A stretch of DNA of 64,000 nucleotides. It comes from Entomortierella parvispora. Taxonomy: Eukaryota > Mortierellomycota > Mortierellomycetes > Mortierellales > Mortierellaceae. Below the pieces are notes generated by a model that saw only the letters and a program-made list of their open reading frames with translations, was not told the DNA's origin and searched no databases. This document shows positions 12,378-23,355 of the stretch, in pieces (the stretch's first letter is position 1; each line of letters starts with the position of its first letter). The stretch lies in NCBI GenBank assembly GCA_963573315.1, contig OY752146.1, positions 1,240,001 to 1,304,000 on the forward strand, read 5' to 3'. Both the position numbers and the translations under genes were made by a program.

Positions 12378-15124
12378 TCAGGCCGTTGGCTCTGTAAAGT
12401 TACTGGGAAACAATCCTCGGATGGGTCCACGGAACTCGTTCAACAGGTCGCCTTCCCACCAACCGTCCTCGCGGGCGTGTAAGACTGCCAGGATGTCCCC
12501 TTCTTTAAGGCTAAGCTCCTCTGGTATTGTCGCCTCATAGTCATATATGGCGCGAGCTATCAGAGTATTGAGAGACTGACACCGTGAGTATCATGCTCAA
12601 CAGCGCATTGAGAAGCGACGAACGTGAATACGTTACCATAAAACAAGATTGGTTTCCCATCTGGCGTTGCCTGTCTTATAGGCTCAGCTGTTGGGGCCCC
12701 GGTGGCCATGATGGCCTGGCCTTGGTAAGGGCTCTGAAGCTGATTTATCATGGCTGACTGTGCTGGTAATCCACTCTGGCTGCGTCTGTGACTTGCAGGA
12801 TCGATCGACTGCACTACCGCGCGCGCTGGTTCGTTCTGTGGAGGCATCGTCTGACTTCTGGTATGCATAATTGCAGGGCCTCCACTGACACCCCTTAGCT
12901 GAGCCTGCACCATGCCGCCTGGCATGCTTTGTCCTCGCGATTGCTGCTGATATGGCCCTCCGACTGATGAATGACTCATCTGAGGCATGCCCTGTTGCAT
13001 TTGGGTGGGTATTTGCTGTGCTTGAGGTTGCCAGTGAGGGAATCGATTCTCCTTGACAGTGCCACTGACATCCAGCGAGATTCCAAGACTATTTTCGACG
13101 GGAGGGGGACGTGTTTCAGCGGTCGCTGCCCTCGGCGACTTTTCCGCGGGCGGTCTTGGTGACGCAATTGATGTTGCAGTTCCAAATGCTCCAGGAATTG
13201 TTGAGGTACTCCTTGCCGTTTCCTCGGCCTGGCTCAACAGTGCCTGAGTTTGCGTATCCAGTTTGAAAACATTGTTGCCGACATTAAGCGCCAACTCGAC
13301 TCTAGCAGCGGCCTCCTCTGCCTCTGCCCTTCCATCAGTGGAATGGAACGATTGTCGACGAGACGAGGGTCCTGATCGGTCAGCTCCTTGAATTGGCTGA
13401 TGAGGCCCAGAGACCGTCCGGGTCTTCATTTCTTGCGCCTGAATACGAGCCAGCGCGGGGCTGTCAACTGAGCCTTCTAATCCCGTGGTCGTATTCAAAT
13501 AAGCAGTGATATCGGGGGCATCGTCGCCGGTAGCGCACGTCTCAATGAAGTAACTCAGATTTTGGTTGACATCACAGATCTCTAGAGACGAACGGATGCG
13601 CTCGCAAGACTGTCGCGCCATGAATCGAAGAGCCATCAGGAAAGTCAGCTCACGCTCTGGTCAGTTGTATTTAAAAAGCAGAATGATGGCGGGATTACCT
13701 CGTCATCTGCCACGCAAGTGCTTGAAATGATATTGGCATAGTTCCATAGTGTCGTCCGAACGTATTCAATACGTTGCTCCTCCAATAATTGGAATTTCTA
13801 CAACACAAAAGGGCCCAAATGATTAAAAATGATGGACATCGTTGACAATGCGACAATGCATCATCTTTGGAAAAACCTACATCGCACGCCGTTCGCCACT
13901 CCATGATCCACTTGTCATTGATCTCTGTCAATTGCCGAATGCTAGCTTGATACTCAACATCTAAAACCCCGATTATAATCCAAAAGAAACTCATTCTCAG
14001 AGAGAGTTCGGTGTGTGGCTAGCACAGGACAGCTGTCCCCGATATTTTCTACAAACACAACAAAATACCTGCTGCTCTAGAGGCGAGCTCAGTCTTTTCC
14101 ATTTTGATCGAGACTTTGTCGAGTTCTTTGCCCACCAGATTCATCTTGGCGGCTGACAATCCCTTCGTTCTCAAGCACTCTGCATCGTATTTCTCTTTTG
14201 CCTAAACTCATCAAATGGAGATCTTTAGGTTTAGCGCACCGCAAAGAAACTTTGACAGATTCCCACCCATTGTAAAATGTACCTTGACAAGCTGCTGCAG
14301 ATACAATTGCTTGTTTCTAAACGTTCTATCAATGGCGACTTGATGCTAGATGACACAACATGTAGCGGGTTAGTAATCTACTCTCATTATATATGAGCTC
14401 AGCTGTGTGTTTTTTTGCCCTGCCACATTATCTGAGAGTGTGAACGACTCTCCCTTTACCAGCTTTCGCTTTTCTTTTTGCGCATTGTTGAACTCTGCGA
14501 GGGCAAGTTCCAATTGATCCCTGATCTTGCTGGCCAGTTCTATGTGTGATTTTCCAGTCGCCTCAACTTCATATCTGACTACATCCAACGAATCGCGAAG
14601 TGATCTGGGAGGGTAGGAGAAGGAATTCAAGAAGTCAGTACTCTGATCGCTCTATGCAGGTGTGTAAAATGGGTCCTGACCATGACTTTTCACTTACCCC
14701 AGCTCATCTTTCCCAAGAGGTGACTTTGACAACTTGAGTAGCTTCTTGCCATACTCTTCTTCCAAGGCGGCTCTAGCAGTTGAAATAGAGCGCAGCGAGA
14801 TGAGTATTCGCGTGTGCGGGAATCAAACTCGCGTGACTGGCGCCTAGGGGCACGCCATTGGTCCTCACCGTGCCTGGAACATGCCCAGAATCTCCTGACA
14901 AGTCAGCTTGGCATGGCGCATGCGTGTCGTCAGCGCAGAGTAACCTGCATCATCCTTGCCCTGTATGATGCGCAAGCCCATAAGTCCATTTCAAAAAAGT
15001 TAGATTGCGAGACCACCAATAGATGCATTCTTTTTTTTTTTTCTTTGTGATCCTTTCTTTATACCCAAAAGTTCTCAGAAAAGCGGGGAGCGGGGACGTC
15101 TTCTTGAAGTCTTTCCGTATTCAT
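12378..15124 (-). CDS. F-BAR and SH3 domain protein, Cdc15/Imp2/Hof1-like
   Basis: Ten exons (15124-15065, 14960-14869, 14772-14698, 14604-14460, 14345-14283, 14201-14069, 13960-13881, 13797-13699, 13609-12637, 12556-12378) give 632 aa with every phase matching. The first 250 residues are an F-BAR domain: PRFSENFW, YSALTTRMRHAKLTCQEI, LEEEYGKKLLKL and a helical region ending IISSTCVADDE. The last 60 residues are an SH3 domain (ARAIYDYEA, EGDILAV, DGWWEGDL, GLFPSNF). Between them lies a Gln/Pro/Ser-rich linker. Such proteins bind curved plasma membrane and scaffold the actomyosin ring and septum during cytokinesis or endocytosis. The exact orthologue cannot be told by eye. Most exons are under 150 nt except the 973-nt linker exon. 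Confidence 0.9.
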
Positions 15125-15749
15125 GGCGAGAAAAGAGTGTCTGATCCTACACGAGCTCTGTGTTTGTAGAACTCTTGAACTCCCTTCAGGATTGATAATG
15201 TTTAAGACCGATTGCCCTTTGTATGCTGGCCGTTCAGTCTTTACGCAGAGAATAGGTGTCTTCCAATTGATGTCAGATATCGGGTGTGTGGTATTGTAAT
15301 CGGGTGTTTCTTCGCAGAGGGTGAAAAGGACAGGAAAAGAGGAAAAATAGACACGCAAAAAAAAAGGAGTTGAAAGAAGAGACGGACGGTGTGGACACAC
15401 CAACACATGACGGGTCAATGAACGCAGCCACCGTTGGTTGGCGCCTTGACAGCTTGTCTGTGAATGCTGCATCCCAGAAAATCTTCCCCCCTCTCCCTTG
15501 GAGCCCTGCGTTGAGGACATGAGGATGAAAAATGGCCGGATAACGCGTCAATAGGACAAGGTGCAACTGCGTCCCAGGCTGGTGCAGTAACACGCCCTAT
15601 CTTCATCAACACGATGCCACGAGTCCACAACCTGAAAATGAGATCACGTGAATGAACTGAAAGTGGAAGTTCATGTAACCCCCCTGGACTCGCTGCTTCA
15701 TGTGCCCTTACCTTTCCACTCTCCAACAAGCCAGGAACAGAACTACACA
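15125..15749. promoter_or_regulatory. shared promoter, F-BAR gene / YIPF gene
   Basis: 625 bp between divergent start codons. A TCACGTGA palindrome lies at about 15643, roughly 100 bp before the YIPF ATG. Longer open frames on the minus strand here are extensions of the first F-BAR exon and do not look coding. Confidence 0.4.
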
Positions 15750-17298
15750 ATGGCCAACAAGGGTGCCTACAGTGCCATCGAGATTGATGATGACGAGGTG
15801 AGCAAGAGAAAGTGCCGACCTGGCTAGACAATCAGCAACCCAGGATAATCATGTCAGGGAAAGGAGGAACAAGCATCCATTCAACGCGCGCAATTACTCA
15901 AGATGACAACACGTCAGCAGTGGTAGTATCTCGGCATCTCGGTGCAGCTATAGACTCTGCCTTTGAACACTGTCAGCTCTCGTCCCCTTCGTCTTTACAA
16001 TGAAGATTGGGCGCGGTTTTCTCGACTCAGGACAACGAGAGCTATCTTGAAAGAGTAATGCCAAGGAAAAATGAACGCAGTGTTGCTAACGACTCTTCCA
16101 ATGATACTGCACCCTCTGCCGTATAGCTTCAATTCCAGAGTACGTGACCTGAGTAGCCCACTTTATATACAATTGCACCCCACACTCTAAAGTCCCCGGG
16201 GACAAAAAGGGACATACAGGACTGGGACTGGACTGGACTGGACTGGACTACGAGGACCCTCACAAATCTCCACCCAAAACGAGGACGGAAGGAATAGCTC
16301 ATACAGCTCTCTCCTCCCTTTTCTGACTCTTTGACCATACTGCCATACTTCACAGGCTTCGGGAGCTCATCCAATTCACCGACCGCAAGCGGCAACATCT
16401 CATCCAACAGCACTCCACAACCACGACCTGCAGGTATTTAAGCGAGCTATATGAGGAAAAAAAACCTGCATTTGGATGTCTGGACAATCGTATCTAAACA
16501 CCTTTACCTCCGTCAAATTTACAGGATTCGGAACTGCAGGCACATTTGACCCACACAGGACTATTCAAGATCAGACAGTAGCGAAACCCATTTGGTCCGT
16601 GGAATACTACGCCAAATTTTTTGATGTGGACACGACCCAGGTTGTGGAAAGATGCATGGCCAGTGTCATTCCAAAAGACAACTTTCTGGATGTGATGGGC
16701 GGTAGCCCTGATCTTTATGGTACGTGTTTATTTGCGTGGCTTCTTGAACTTGACTAAATAGTGTGAAGGCTCGTGGTTGTTGACTAAAGTCTGCTTTTGA
16801 ACTACTTTTTTTGTGTTTTTTTTCGTCTCAGGTCCTTTCTGGATTTCGACAACCGTGATCTTTGTCTTGTTTGTCATGTCGTCTATTATCGATTCCATTC
16901 ATGCCTACATGGAATCTCTTCCTTATTCCTACGACATTGGACACTTGACCTTTGCATTCGCCACGATTTACACTTATGCGTTCTTGATCCCAGCCATGAT
17001 TTGGGGTGCCACCAAATATTTTGGATGCCAACCAGATTTGCTGGAAATGCTGGCGCTCTACGGTTATGGCTTGACCGTTTGGATCCCCGTGGCCTTCTTG
17101 TCTGTCGCCCCCTGGAACATTTTGCGATGGGCCTTGATCTTGGCCGGCGGCTGCTCCTCGGGTGTTTTCTTGGTCCGGAATATGTACCCGGTCCTGGCAC
17201 GTGCTGAAGCGCAGACCAGCAAGGCCATATTGATCCTAGTCGTGGGTTTGCATGTCATCTTGACTTTGATTCTCAAGTACAAGTTTTTCAGCTTATGA
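15750..17298 (+). CDS. YIPF1/YIPF2-family Golgi membrane protein
   Basis: Exons 15750-15797, 16127-16139, 16356-16433, 16525-16719 and 16832-17298 give 266 aa. The Yip1-domain family sits in Golgi/endosomal membranes and interacts with Rab GTPases. Key wording: the LQFQ motif near the N-terminus, WSVEYYAKFFDVDT, PDLYGPFWI, then about five hydrophobic segments (from residue 115) and a short lumenal end. Exon 2 is only 13 nt and encodes LQFQ; without it the N-terminal family motif is missing, which is why I include it. Intron 1 is 329 nt, unusually long for this window. The gene converges on the F-box gene with 109 bp between stop codons. Confidence 0.9.
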
Positions 17299-17407
17299 GA
17301 AAGTAACTCTCTTGCACGACCTATCTCCAAAAAAGGAATTAAAGCAAAAATACCTCGTAATCCTCTTTATTTTATTTTTTCGAGTTTTAAGAACGTCTCC
17401 CAGTTCT

Positions 17408-20400
17408 TCATACTGCTATTTCAATGACTGAAGATGCAGCTAATGTCTCAGGCACAGAGGCAACCTCGGAAGTGTCCATGGTTGTGACCGGGCTAGGTCC
17501 GTTGTGCACAATGGAACTCATCGCCTCCACTAGAGGCGGGGCTATATTCGATTCCACGAAAGGATCAGTGGAGGACGGTACTTGATTTGAACCATCATCC
17601 ACAATGGTAGTTGTTGTTGCAGTTGTTGTAGTCGTTGTTGTTGTCGTTGTTTCTGTCGCTTCCACAGCGGTCGTAGGGGCTGGTGATAGAGGCCGAGATA
17701 TCAAAAGCGGTCCCCTCTCCATATTCAATCGGGTCATCATCATATCATGCTCATTCTCGACCCAGACACGACTCTTACCCCTTGGAATCCATACTTCTTC
17801 CTCATCGTCGTCTTGGTTCTCTTCGTCATCTGCGCTTAGGTCAGTAGGATCTCTCGTGAACTGGTCACGGTCCAACGATGATGGCTGCGTCTGAGCCTGC
17901 TGTCGAGCTCGGACCAAGGCCTTGAGATGAGACATGGTCGTGATCGAGAGTTGAGAACAACACTCGATGTTGATTTGCTCCAGACGTGAGAACCGCGTCC
18001 ATTTCATCAAAGCCTCGTCCAAAGGCTCTATATCGTCCTCATTGTCTTCACTGTCTTCAGCATTATCAAGTGTAATCAGATCATCATCTTCTGCCATTTC
18101 AGTGCCAAGTTCAGTCGTAGGAACCTCTGGAAGGACGAGGTCACGTTCGGCATCCAGCTCTTGAAAAGCGCTGGCTGCTAAGCTTGCATCGGTCTCCGCC
18201 TCTGAAATGGACGCTTGATCTGATAGGCCAATCATGTTTGAGATGTCCGATGGTGCCTGCACAACAAACTCTAATGAACTGGCCGAGAGAGACTTCTCAA
18301 CAACGTCTGTGCAAGATGCCACATACACAGCTGAGGAACAGTCTGGAAAAGTAGATGAAACATTCAATTCCACCGTTGTGGAGACTGAGTGGGTGTGAAC
18401 TGGGGTTTCGAATGGGTGTGTCGGCGGTGTTGATTTCGTGATCTTGGATAAACTCGATGGCTGATAGGATTCTGCAAAGACATCTGAGGCAATCGTCGGT
18501 GGGGAGGCCATGTCGTTGCCAAGAACAGCTTGTGACGTCGATGTGCAAGCCGAGGAAGAGGACATTGTCACTGCCAGCGCGCTAACTTGGGGGCTGTCGA
18601 CTTCATTGATCGGGGGTTCTCTTGTCGGGATAGGCAGAGGTGGAAGCAGTGGATTACAGCTTAGAGAGCTCATATCTGTTGCCGTGAGCGCTACTTGTCC
18701 ACTGCTGCTTGATGAGGACGCAAGACTCGGAGCGAACTTGGATGAGCTTGCGGATGACGATGATGAGCACGACGCGGAGGACGATGTCGAACCAAATGAT
18801 GAGGAGTACTTTATCGTTGGTGAAGAAAAGTACGAGTCAGGAACCAACAATGGCTCTCTCTCCACGTAGACGCCTTTGCCTTTGATATCTCTGGTGCTTC
18901 GCTGTAGGCTCTCCTCTGCAAACTCGCTTTCGTTGCAGCTGTCCGACATGTCCACATCGCCTTCGTCAAGTCTTTCGTCGTCATAGAAATCGTCATACTC
19001 CTCGATGTCCTTGCTTGAGCTTTTGCGGCGGTACCGTTCGAGATCGAGACACATGTCCAAATCCATCCCAGTGGTCTCATCCACGCTCATGGACAGATCC
19101 ATATCGATCGCTTCATCTAAATCCAGATTCATAATGGTCCTGAGATCCATAGCGTTTGAGAGATGATGCACAAGGCCAATCTGTGATTGTTTCTTTCCTC
19201 CGTGAGCGACCGGGTACGGTTCAAGGCTATATTGGTCACTACCTCCAAAGTCGTCCGCGGGGCCGCCGTCAATTTCATTTTCATCCCCCTCTCCATCGTC
19301 ATCCTTTGCTCGCCCTCTCTTCTTGATAGAATCTATTCTGTCGTCGTCCTCGGCAACCTCGGTGATGATCTCTCTCTCGGCTGTAGCATGGGTGTCAACT
19401 TGCATTTCCCAATCGATATCATCACCCCAGTCAATTTCCTCTTCCTCGATGGCTTCCTCGTGCATGGGGGTTGTGGAAATCGCGTTCAATGGCGTTGGAG
19501 TATGCGTGAGGGATGAGAACAGTGCATTTGCTGACGTCGGCGTGAACATTGAAGACAATTCGTTTTGGTCCTGTTTGGTGACAGGTGTCTTCTTGACTTC
19601 CCCTAGGCACCTGGCGATGATTCTAGCAGTGCTTTCGCCGACGTTCGTGTAGCTGATGTTGAGATATCGAAGCATCCGGCATTGGCGCAAGACTTTTTCG
19701 ATAGCATCGGTGGAGAACTGCCAATGATTCACGTCTAGCAACTCGACATTGTGACAGTTACGAGCAATCTGTCCCAGAATATCATTCGCCAGGTCACCGT
19801 GAACGTCGTGGCAACCAAGAGTCAACACTCGCAAGTTCAACGCGCAAGGACCGCTGAGCATCAAGCTCACATCTTTGGCTTCAGACTCGAGAATATCCAG
19901 TCGGAAACAATCCAGACCAACCCCATAGTCCCCGATCGCACGACATGTCGCCTCATTCAACATATCCTCCATGCCGAGTAAAATCAGCGCCTTCAGCACA
20001 CCTCTGGCAGGTTCCGGGGTTGTGGTATTTTTCATAATAGCTCTCAGGGCCTCTGTCTCGATATCAGAATTCGAAAAATCCAGATGCTCCAGAGTCAGCT
20101 TACACTCCTCTGCTAATTTCACAATCTCCTCCCGGAAGAGGTGGGCTCCACCAGGCGCCGAGAACTTGGTGAGACGTTGACAGGCTTTTCCCAGAGCAGC
20201 GAGATTGCAGTTTTGGAAATCGTGGGATTGTAGGACAAGAGTCTCCAATGTATGTCCATGCAACTTGGCGAGAGTATTGAGTGTGATAACAAGTTCATGG
20301 CCTTGACTGATCTCTCGGTGGTTTTCAACATGAAAGAGCTTTAAGCCCCCCTGAGATTGCACGAAAGAAGCCAGGGCAAGGTCGGTCACCGAGTAAGTTT

Positions 20401-21658
20401 CCGGGAAAGCCTGCCAATGGGTTGCTATCTTCAACGATTCGATTCGGTGGCAAGTGAAAGCCAGGGTCGCAATGAGACTGTCTGTTACTGTGGCATAACG
20501 CAGATCCAGATAAACAAGACTTTGCGTCTGCTCCATCGTCAAAGGCCACATGGCAAGGAATAGGCGACATGTAGACTCCAAGGACGCCGAAGATGTTACG
20601 CGAGAATGCTGGGATGACTCCTCTGCTATGAACGGTTGTTGGAAACCATAGAATTGATCTGTAGGGCCCAACTGGTTCAAATGTTGTGGCTCCTGCACTG
20701 GCTCGGACTCGTGTGCTTCAGCGGTATTTGGTGCCATATCTTCTTGGTTCAGCACGGAGGTCACATCTCCAGGGTTAGTCTCGAGGGTCAATGAGATATT
20801 TGCCAGATGAGATACTGGCGACGTTATCGCGGCTGCCGGCACTGGAAGCAGGGGTGGAGTCGTCAACAGACTCTGGTCTAAAGGCACGTCCAGTGGTGCC
20901 TGGTTACTGTTGAGCAATGCTTCCCACTCCAGGGCACTATTACCATTCTCAATACTGTCAGAAGTCTGAGAAGCTGCAGCTGTGGGATCCGCAAGCACGA
21001 TCTGTGAACTAAACCCCTGTCCTTCTGCCTCTCCAGGTCCCTCAAGTACAACCACACCCTCGGCTGATATGGCTCCATCATTCCCGTGGTTGTCTTCAGC
21101 AACAAAGTTGTTGGTCGTAGTTACATTCAGGTGTGCAAAGAGACAGCGGGGAAGTCTTGGCGCCAGACAATGTACAAAGTCTCCGAGATAAGGTCGACTG
21201 GTAAGAAGATGTCGGATCAGAAAATCCTTTGGGGCCTCGTTCCTTGTCCAGCGAAAGCCCGTCAGAGTTTGGATATTGACCTCGGGCAAATCAAAGGTAT
21301 CCTGAACCCATTTCAGGTTGACGCTTCTCGCAAAGGTGGCGTAAGGCAGGAGAGTCTTGGAGGGATCAATGCATCCTTGAAAGAGAGTACGTAGCAGGAG
21401 CATAGAGCCGTGCTTGTCCATGACCCGTCCTTCAGTGTCAAATTGGTAGGTGAAAAGATATGACCATGGGTGGCGGTACAGCTCTTCTAACGCAGGTCGG
21501 GTCCACTGACGGACAGTCAGGGCGCAGTTAAAGAGATCCTGTGGATGTCGACTTAGATAAGTGAATATCAGGACCATGAGATCCTCCGGCAGGATGAAGT
21601 TGTCTTCTCGAGATATTTGGGGGATAAGGGGCACTAAAGACGCGAGCTCAAGGTCCAT
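17408..21658 (-). CDS. large F-box / leucine-rich-repeat protein
   Basis: A single uninterrupted 4251-nt frame, 1416 aa, starting at ATG 21658. Residues about 21-65 (ILPEDLMVLIFTYLSR to LEELYRHPW) look like an F-box, the Skp1-binding part of SCF ubiquitin ligases. Leucine-rich repeats follow after a spacer, roughly residues 360-700 (LVYLDLRYATVTD, LRVLTLGCHDV, LRYLNISYTNVGEST). The C-terminal half is acidic and Ser-rich with Asp/Glu clusters, then another LRR-like piece (LEQINIECCSQLS) and a Thr tract. The substrate is unknown. Lack of introns in so long a gene contrasts with its neighbours. Confidence 0.75.
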   Translation of the reverse strand: MDLELASLVPLIPQISREDNFILPEDLMVLIFTYLSRHPQDLFNCALTVRQWTRPALEELYRHPWSYLFTYQFDTEGRVMDKHGSMLLLRTLFQGCIDPSKTLLPYATFARSVNLKWVQDTFDLPEVNIQTLTGFRWTRNEAPKDFLIRHLLTSRPYLGDFVHCLAPRLPRCLFAHLNVTTTNNFVAEDNHGNDGAISAEGVVVLEGPGEAEGQGFSSQIVLADPTAAASQTSDSIENGNSALEWEALLNSNQAPLDVPLDQSLLTTPPLLPVPAAAITSPVSHLANISLTLETNPGDVTSVLNQEDMAPNTAEAHESEPVQEPQHLNQLGPTDQFYGFQQPFIAEESSQHSRVTSSASLESTCRLFLAMWPLTMEQTQSLVYLDLRYATVTDSLIATLAFTCHRIESLKIATHWQAFPETYSVTDLALASFVQSQGGLKLFHVENHREISQGHELVITLNTLAKLHGHTLETLVLQSHDFQNCNLAALGKACQRLTKFSAPGGAHLFREEIVKLAEECKLTLEHLDFSNSDIETEALRAIMKNTTTPEPARGVLKALILLGMEDMLNEATCRAIGDYGVGLDCFRLDILESEAKDVSLMLSGPCALNLRVLTLGCHDVHGDLANDILGQIARNCHNVELLDVNHWQFSTDAIEKVLRQCRMLRYLNISYTNVGESTARIIARCLGEVKKTPVTKQDQNELSSMFTPTSANALFSSLTHTPTPLNAISTTPMHEEAIEEEEIDWGDDIDWEMQVDTHATAEREIITEVAEDDDRIDSIKKRGRAKDDDGEGDENEIDGGPADDFGGSDQYSLEPYPVAHGGKKQSQIGLVHHLSNAMDLRTIMNLDLDEAIDMDLSMSVDETTGMDLDMCLDLERYRRKSSSKDIEEYDDFYDDERLDEGDVDMSDSCNESEFAEESLQRSTRDIKGKGVYVEREPLLVPDSYFSSPTIKYSSSFGSTSSSASCSSSSSASSSKFAPSLASSSSSSGQVALTATDMSSLSCNPLLPPLPIPTREPPINEVDSPQVSALAVTMSSSSACTSTSQAVLGNDMASPPTIASDVFAESYQPSSLSKITKSTPPTHPFETPVHTHSVSTTVELNVSSTFPDCSSAVYVASCTDVVEKSLSASSLEFVVQAPSDISNMIGLSDQASISEAETDASLAASAFQELDAERDLVLPEVPTTELGTEMAEDDDLITLDNAEDSEDNEDDIEPLDEALMKWTRFSRLEQINIECCSQLSITTMSHLKALVRARQQAQTQPSSLDRDQFTRDPTDLSADDEENQDDDEEEVWIPRGKSRVWVENEHDMMMTRLNMERGPLLISRPLSPAPTTAVEATETTTTTTTTTTATTTTIVDDGSNQVPSSTDPFVESNIAPPLVEAMSSIVHNGPSPVTTMDTSEVASVPETLAASSVIEIAV

Positions 21659-23355
21659 GTCGGACGAGGTACTAGAAGGGAGACGGCTTGTTAAAGAATA
21701 ACTCCTTCATTCACCTGTCATCTATCACCTATTTAATAAGGTCCTTGTAATAATGCTGCACTAGCCTTACGAGTTCGGCTCCGCAGCCATGACCGCTTCC
21801 TTGTAGGGATGCTGCTGGAGCAAGGACTAGGATGGCTAAGGAAAGGCAAACGGCGTGGGAATAAGCGTATGAGTTGGAGTGAATCCGGGTCCCATCTCTG
21901 GGGTGGTGGTGCAGTACATGAAGTGCAATATGTAACTCCTATGTCGTGCTCCTCTCGTCCACTGGCTCTGTCCATATGCAGCGCCCCACTTCGCATTTCC
22001 CGTTCCAGGTTGTTCGAGTGAATAAGTGAATAGCAGGAAAAGGGGGGAAAGACGCAAAGGCCGCAGGATGAATGTGGGACAAAACGGAAGATCGAGGCCA
22101 CTTTGCAAAAAGCAGACTGAAAGTCGGTTGAGTTGCTCCATTTGGTTCCCTCTCTCCATCCGCTGTTTTGTTTTTACCTTGCAAACAACTTTTTTGTTTT
22201 CTTTGTGGCCCTCAGGAAAGAGGACAAGAAGTCTACTTGTGCCAAGAGATACTTGACGCGTTTCTAGTCTGTGTAGCAGCAGGAATGGGTCTCGAGAGTC
22301 GTCGTGTGAGCGGTCGTGTGAGTGCCGTGAGTGTGTATATCCGCTTGTGGTCTCTAGAGCTCAATCCGTTGGTTCTTGAGGTGAGTGTTGCTCTCGGTGG
22401 AAGGGAAAGTATCTTTCTGTTGTTGCTGCTGTTGCTGTTGTTGCTGTTGTTGCTGCTATTGTTGTGGATTGTCGCCTGGATTTCTTTTTATCGGTTTCTT
22501 TCGGAGGACGTATGCTTTCGTGGTGAGTGGGAGACAAGGAGAAAGAAAACTGCCTGATAAAAAGGTCGAAGCAGAAGGGTCTCTGGGGGTCAGGAGCACC
22601 ACATGTAAAGGACCGGGGACGGTGGCCAACAAAGGGGGCGGAGACGAGAGTAGCTGGGATTCTCCAGGGCTGTAAAGATACGGCGAAAAGCGTGGGAGGA
22701 GAGAGAGGAGGAGGAGGAGGAGGGAGGAGTTGGATTTTGGGTTGCGTGGGGTATCGAAGAGGCGATGAAGAAAGGGGGAGTGGAAGGATTGGAGTGGGGG
22801 GTGGGGGGGAACAAAAGGAAGGAAGGAAGGAAGGAAGGAAGGAAGGAAGGAGAAAAGAAAAGGGAGGAAGGCACAGCGCAACAAACATGACAGGGACAGC
22901 ACGACGGATGAACTGCACCGTTCGACACCCCCTTCTCCTTCCCACCACCCCACTGGCCACAGAGACAGACAGAGACAGAGAGAGAGAGAGCAAGGGATGG
23001 GCATGGGTAGGATGGTGCAAGACATGACTCTTGACTCGAGTCAGCACTCTTGCCTGCCCCCTCCCGCTTCCCGTTGCCGCCGCCCTTGTCACCCTGCCGT
23101 CGAAACCTTTGGGCGTCATGAAATGAACCTTCGGCTCTTGCGCGTGACTACGCGGATATTGTGAACCTTGTGGCATCACACATTCACACTGCAACAATGA
23201 GAGCGCTTCATGTGTCTATTTCATTCAGGCAAGCATTATCATTATGTTGCAAGGACACATGCATGGATGAATGGAGCACACCCAGAGGCACATTCACGCT
23301 ATTATATCAACGGCTTTATTGCCTTGTCTTCTTTGATGACTACGCCTCTACCGCT
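21659..23355. other. long promoter/intergenic region with purine-pyrimidine microsatellites
   Basis: No gene that I can support. The region lies upstream of the F-box gene and downstream of the coiled-coil gene. It contains a TTGCTG run (22416-22460), a GGA-rich tract (22695-22730), a GGAA tetranucleotide microsatellite (about 22816-22852) and a GA-rich run (22966-22993). These tracts create long Pro/Ser or Gly/Arg-rich frames on both strands with no domain content, so I treat them as non-coding. Confidence 0.5.
22816..22852. repeat. (GGAA)n microsatellite
   Basis: About nine tandem GGAA units, visible by eye, within the purine-rich leader region of the F-box gene. Confidence 0.9.

Noticed and set aside
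22361-23197. 278-aa Pro/Ser-rich minus-strand frame
   Set aside because: It is created by GGAA, GGA and GA purine tracts, has no domain, and overlaps equally long frames on the other strand.
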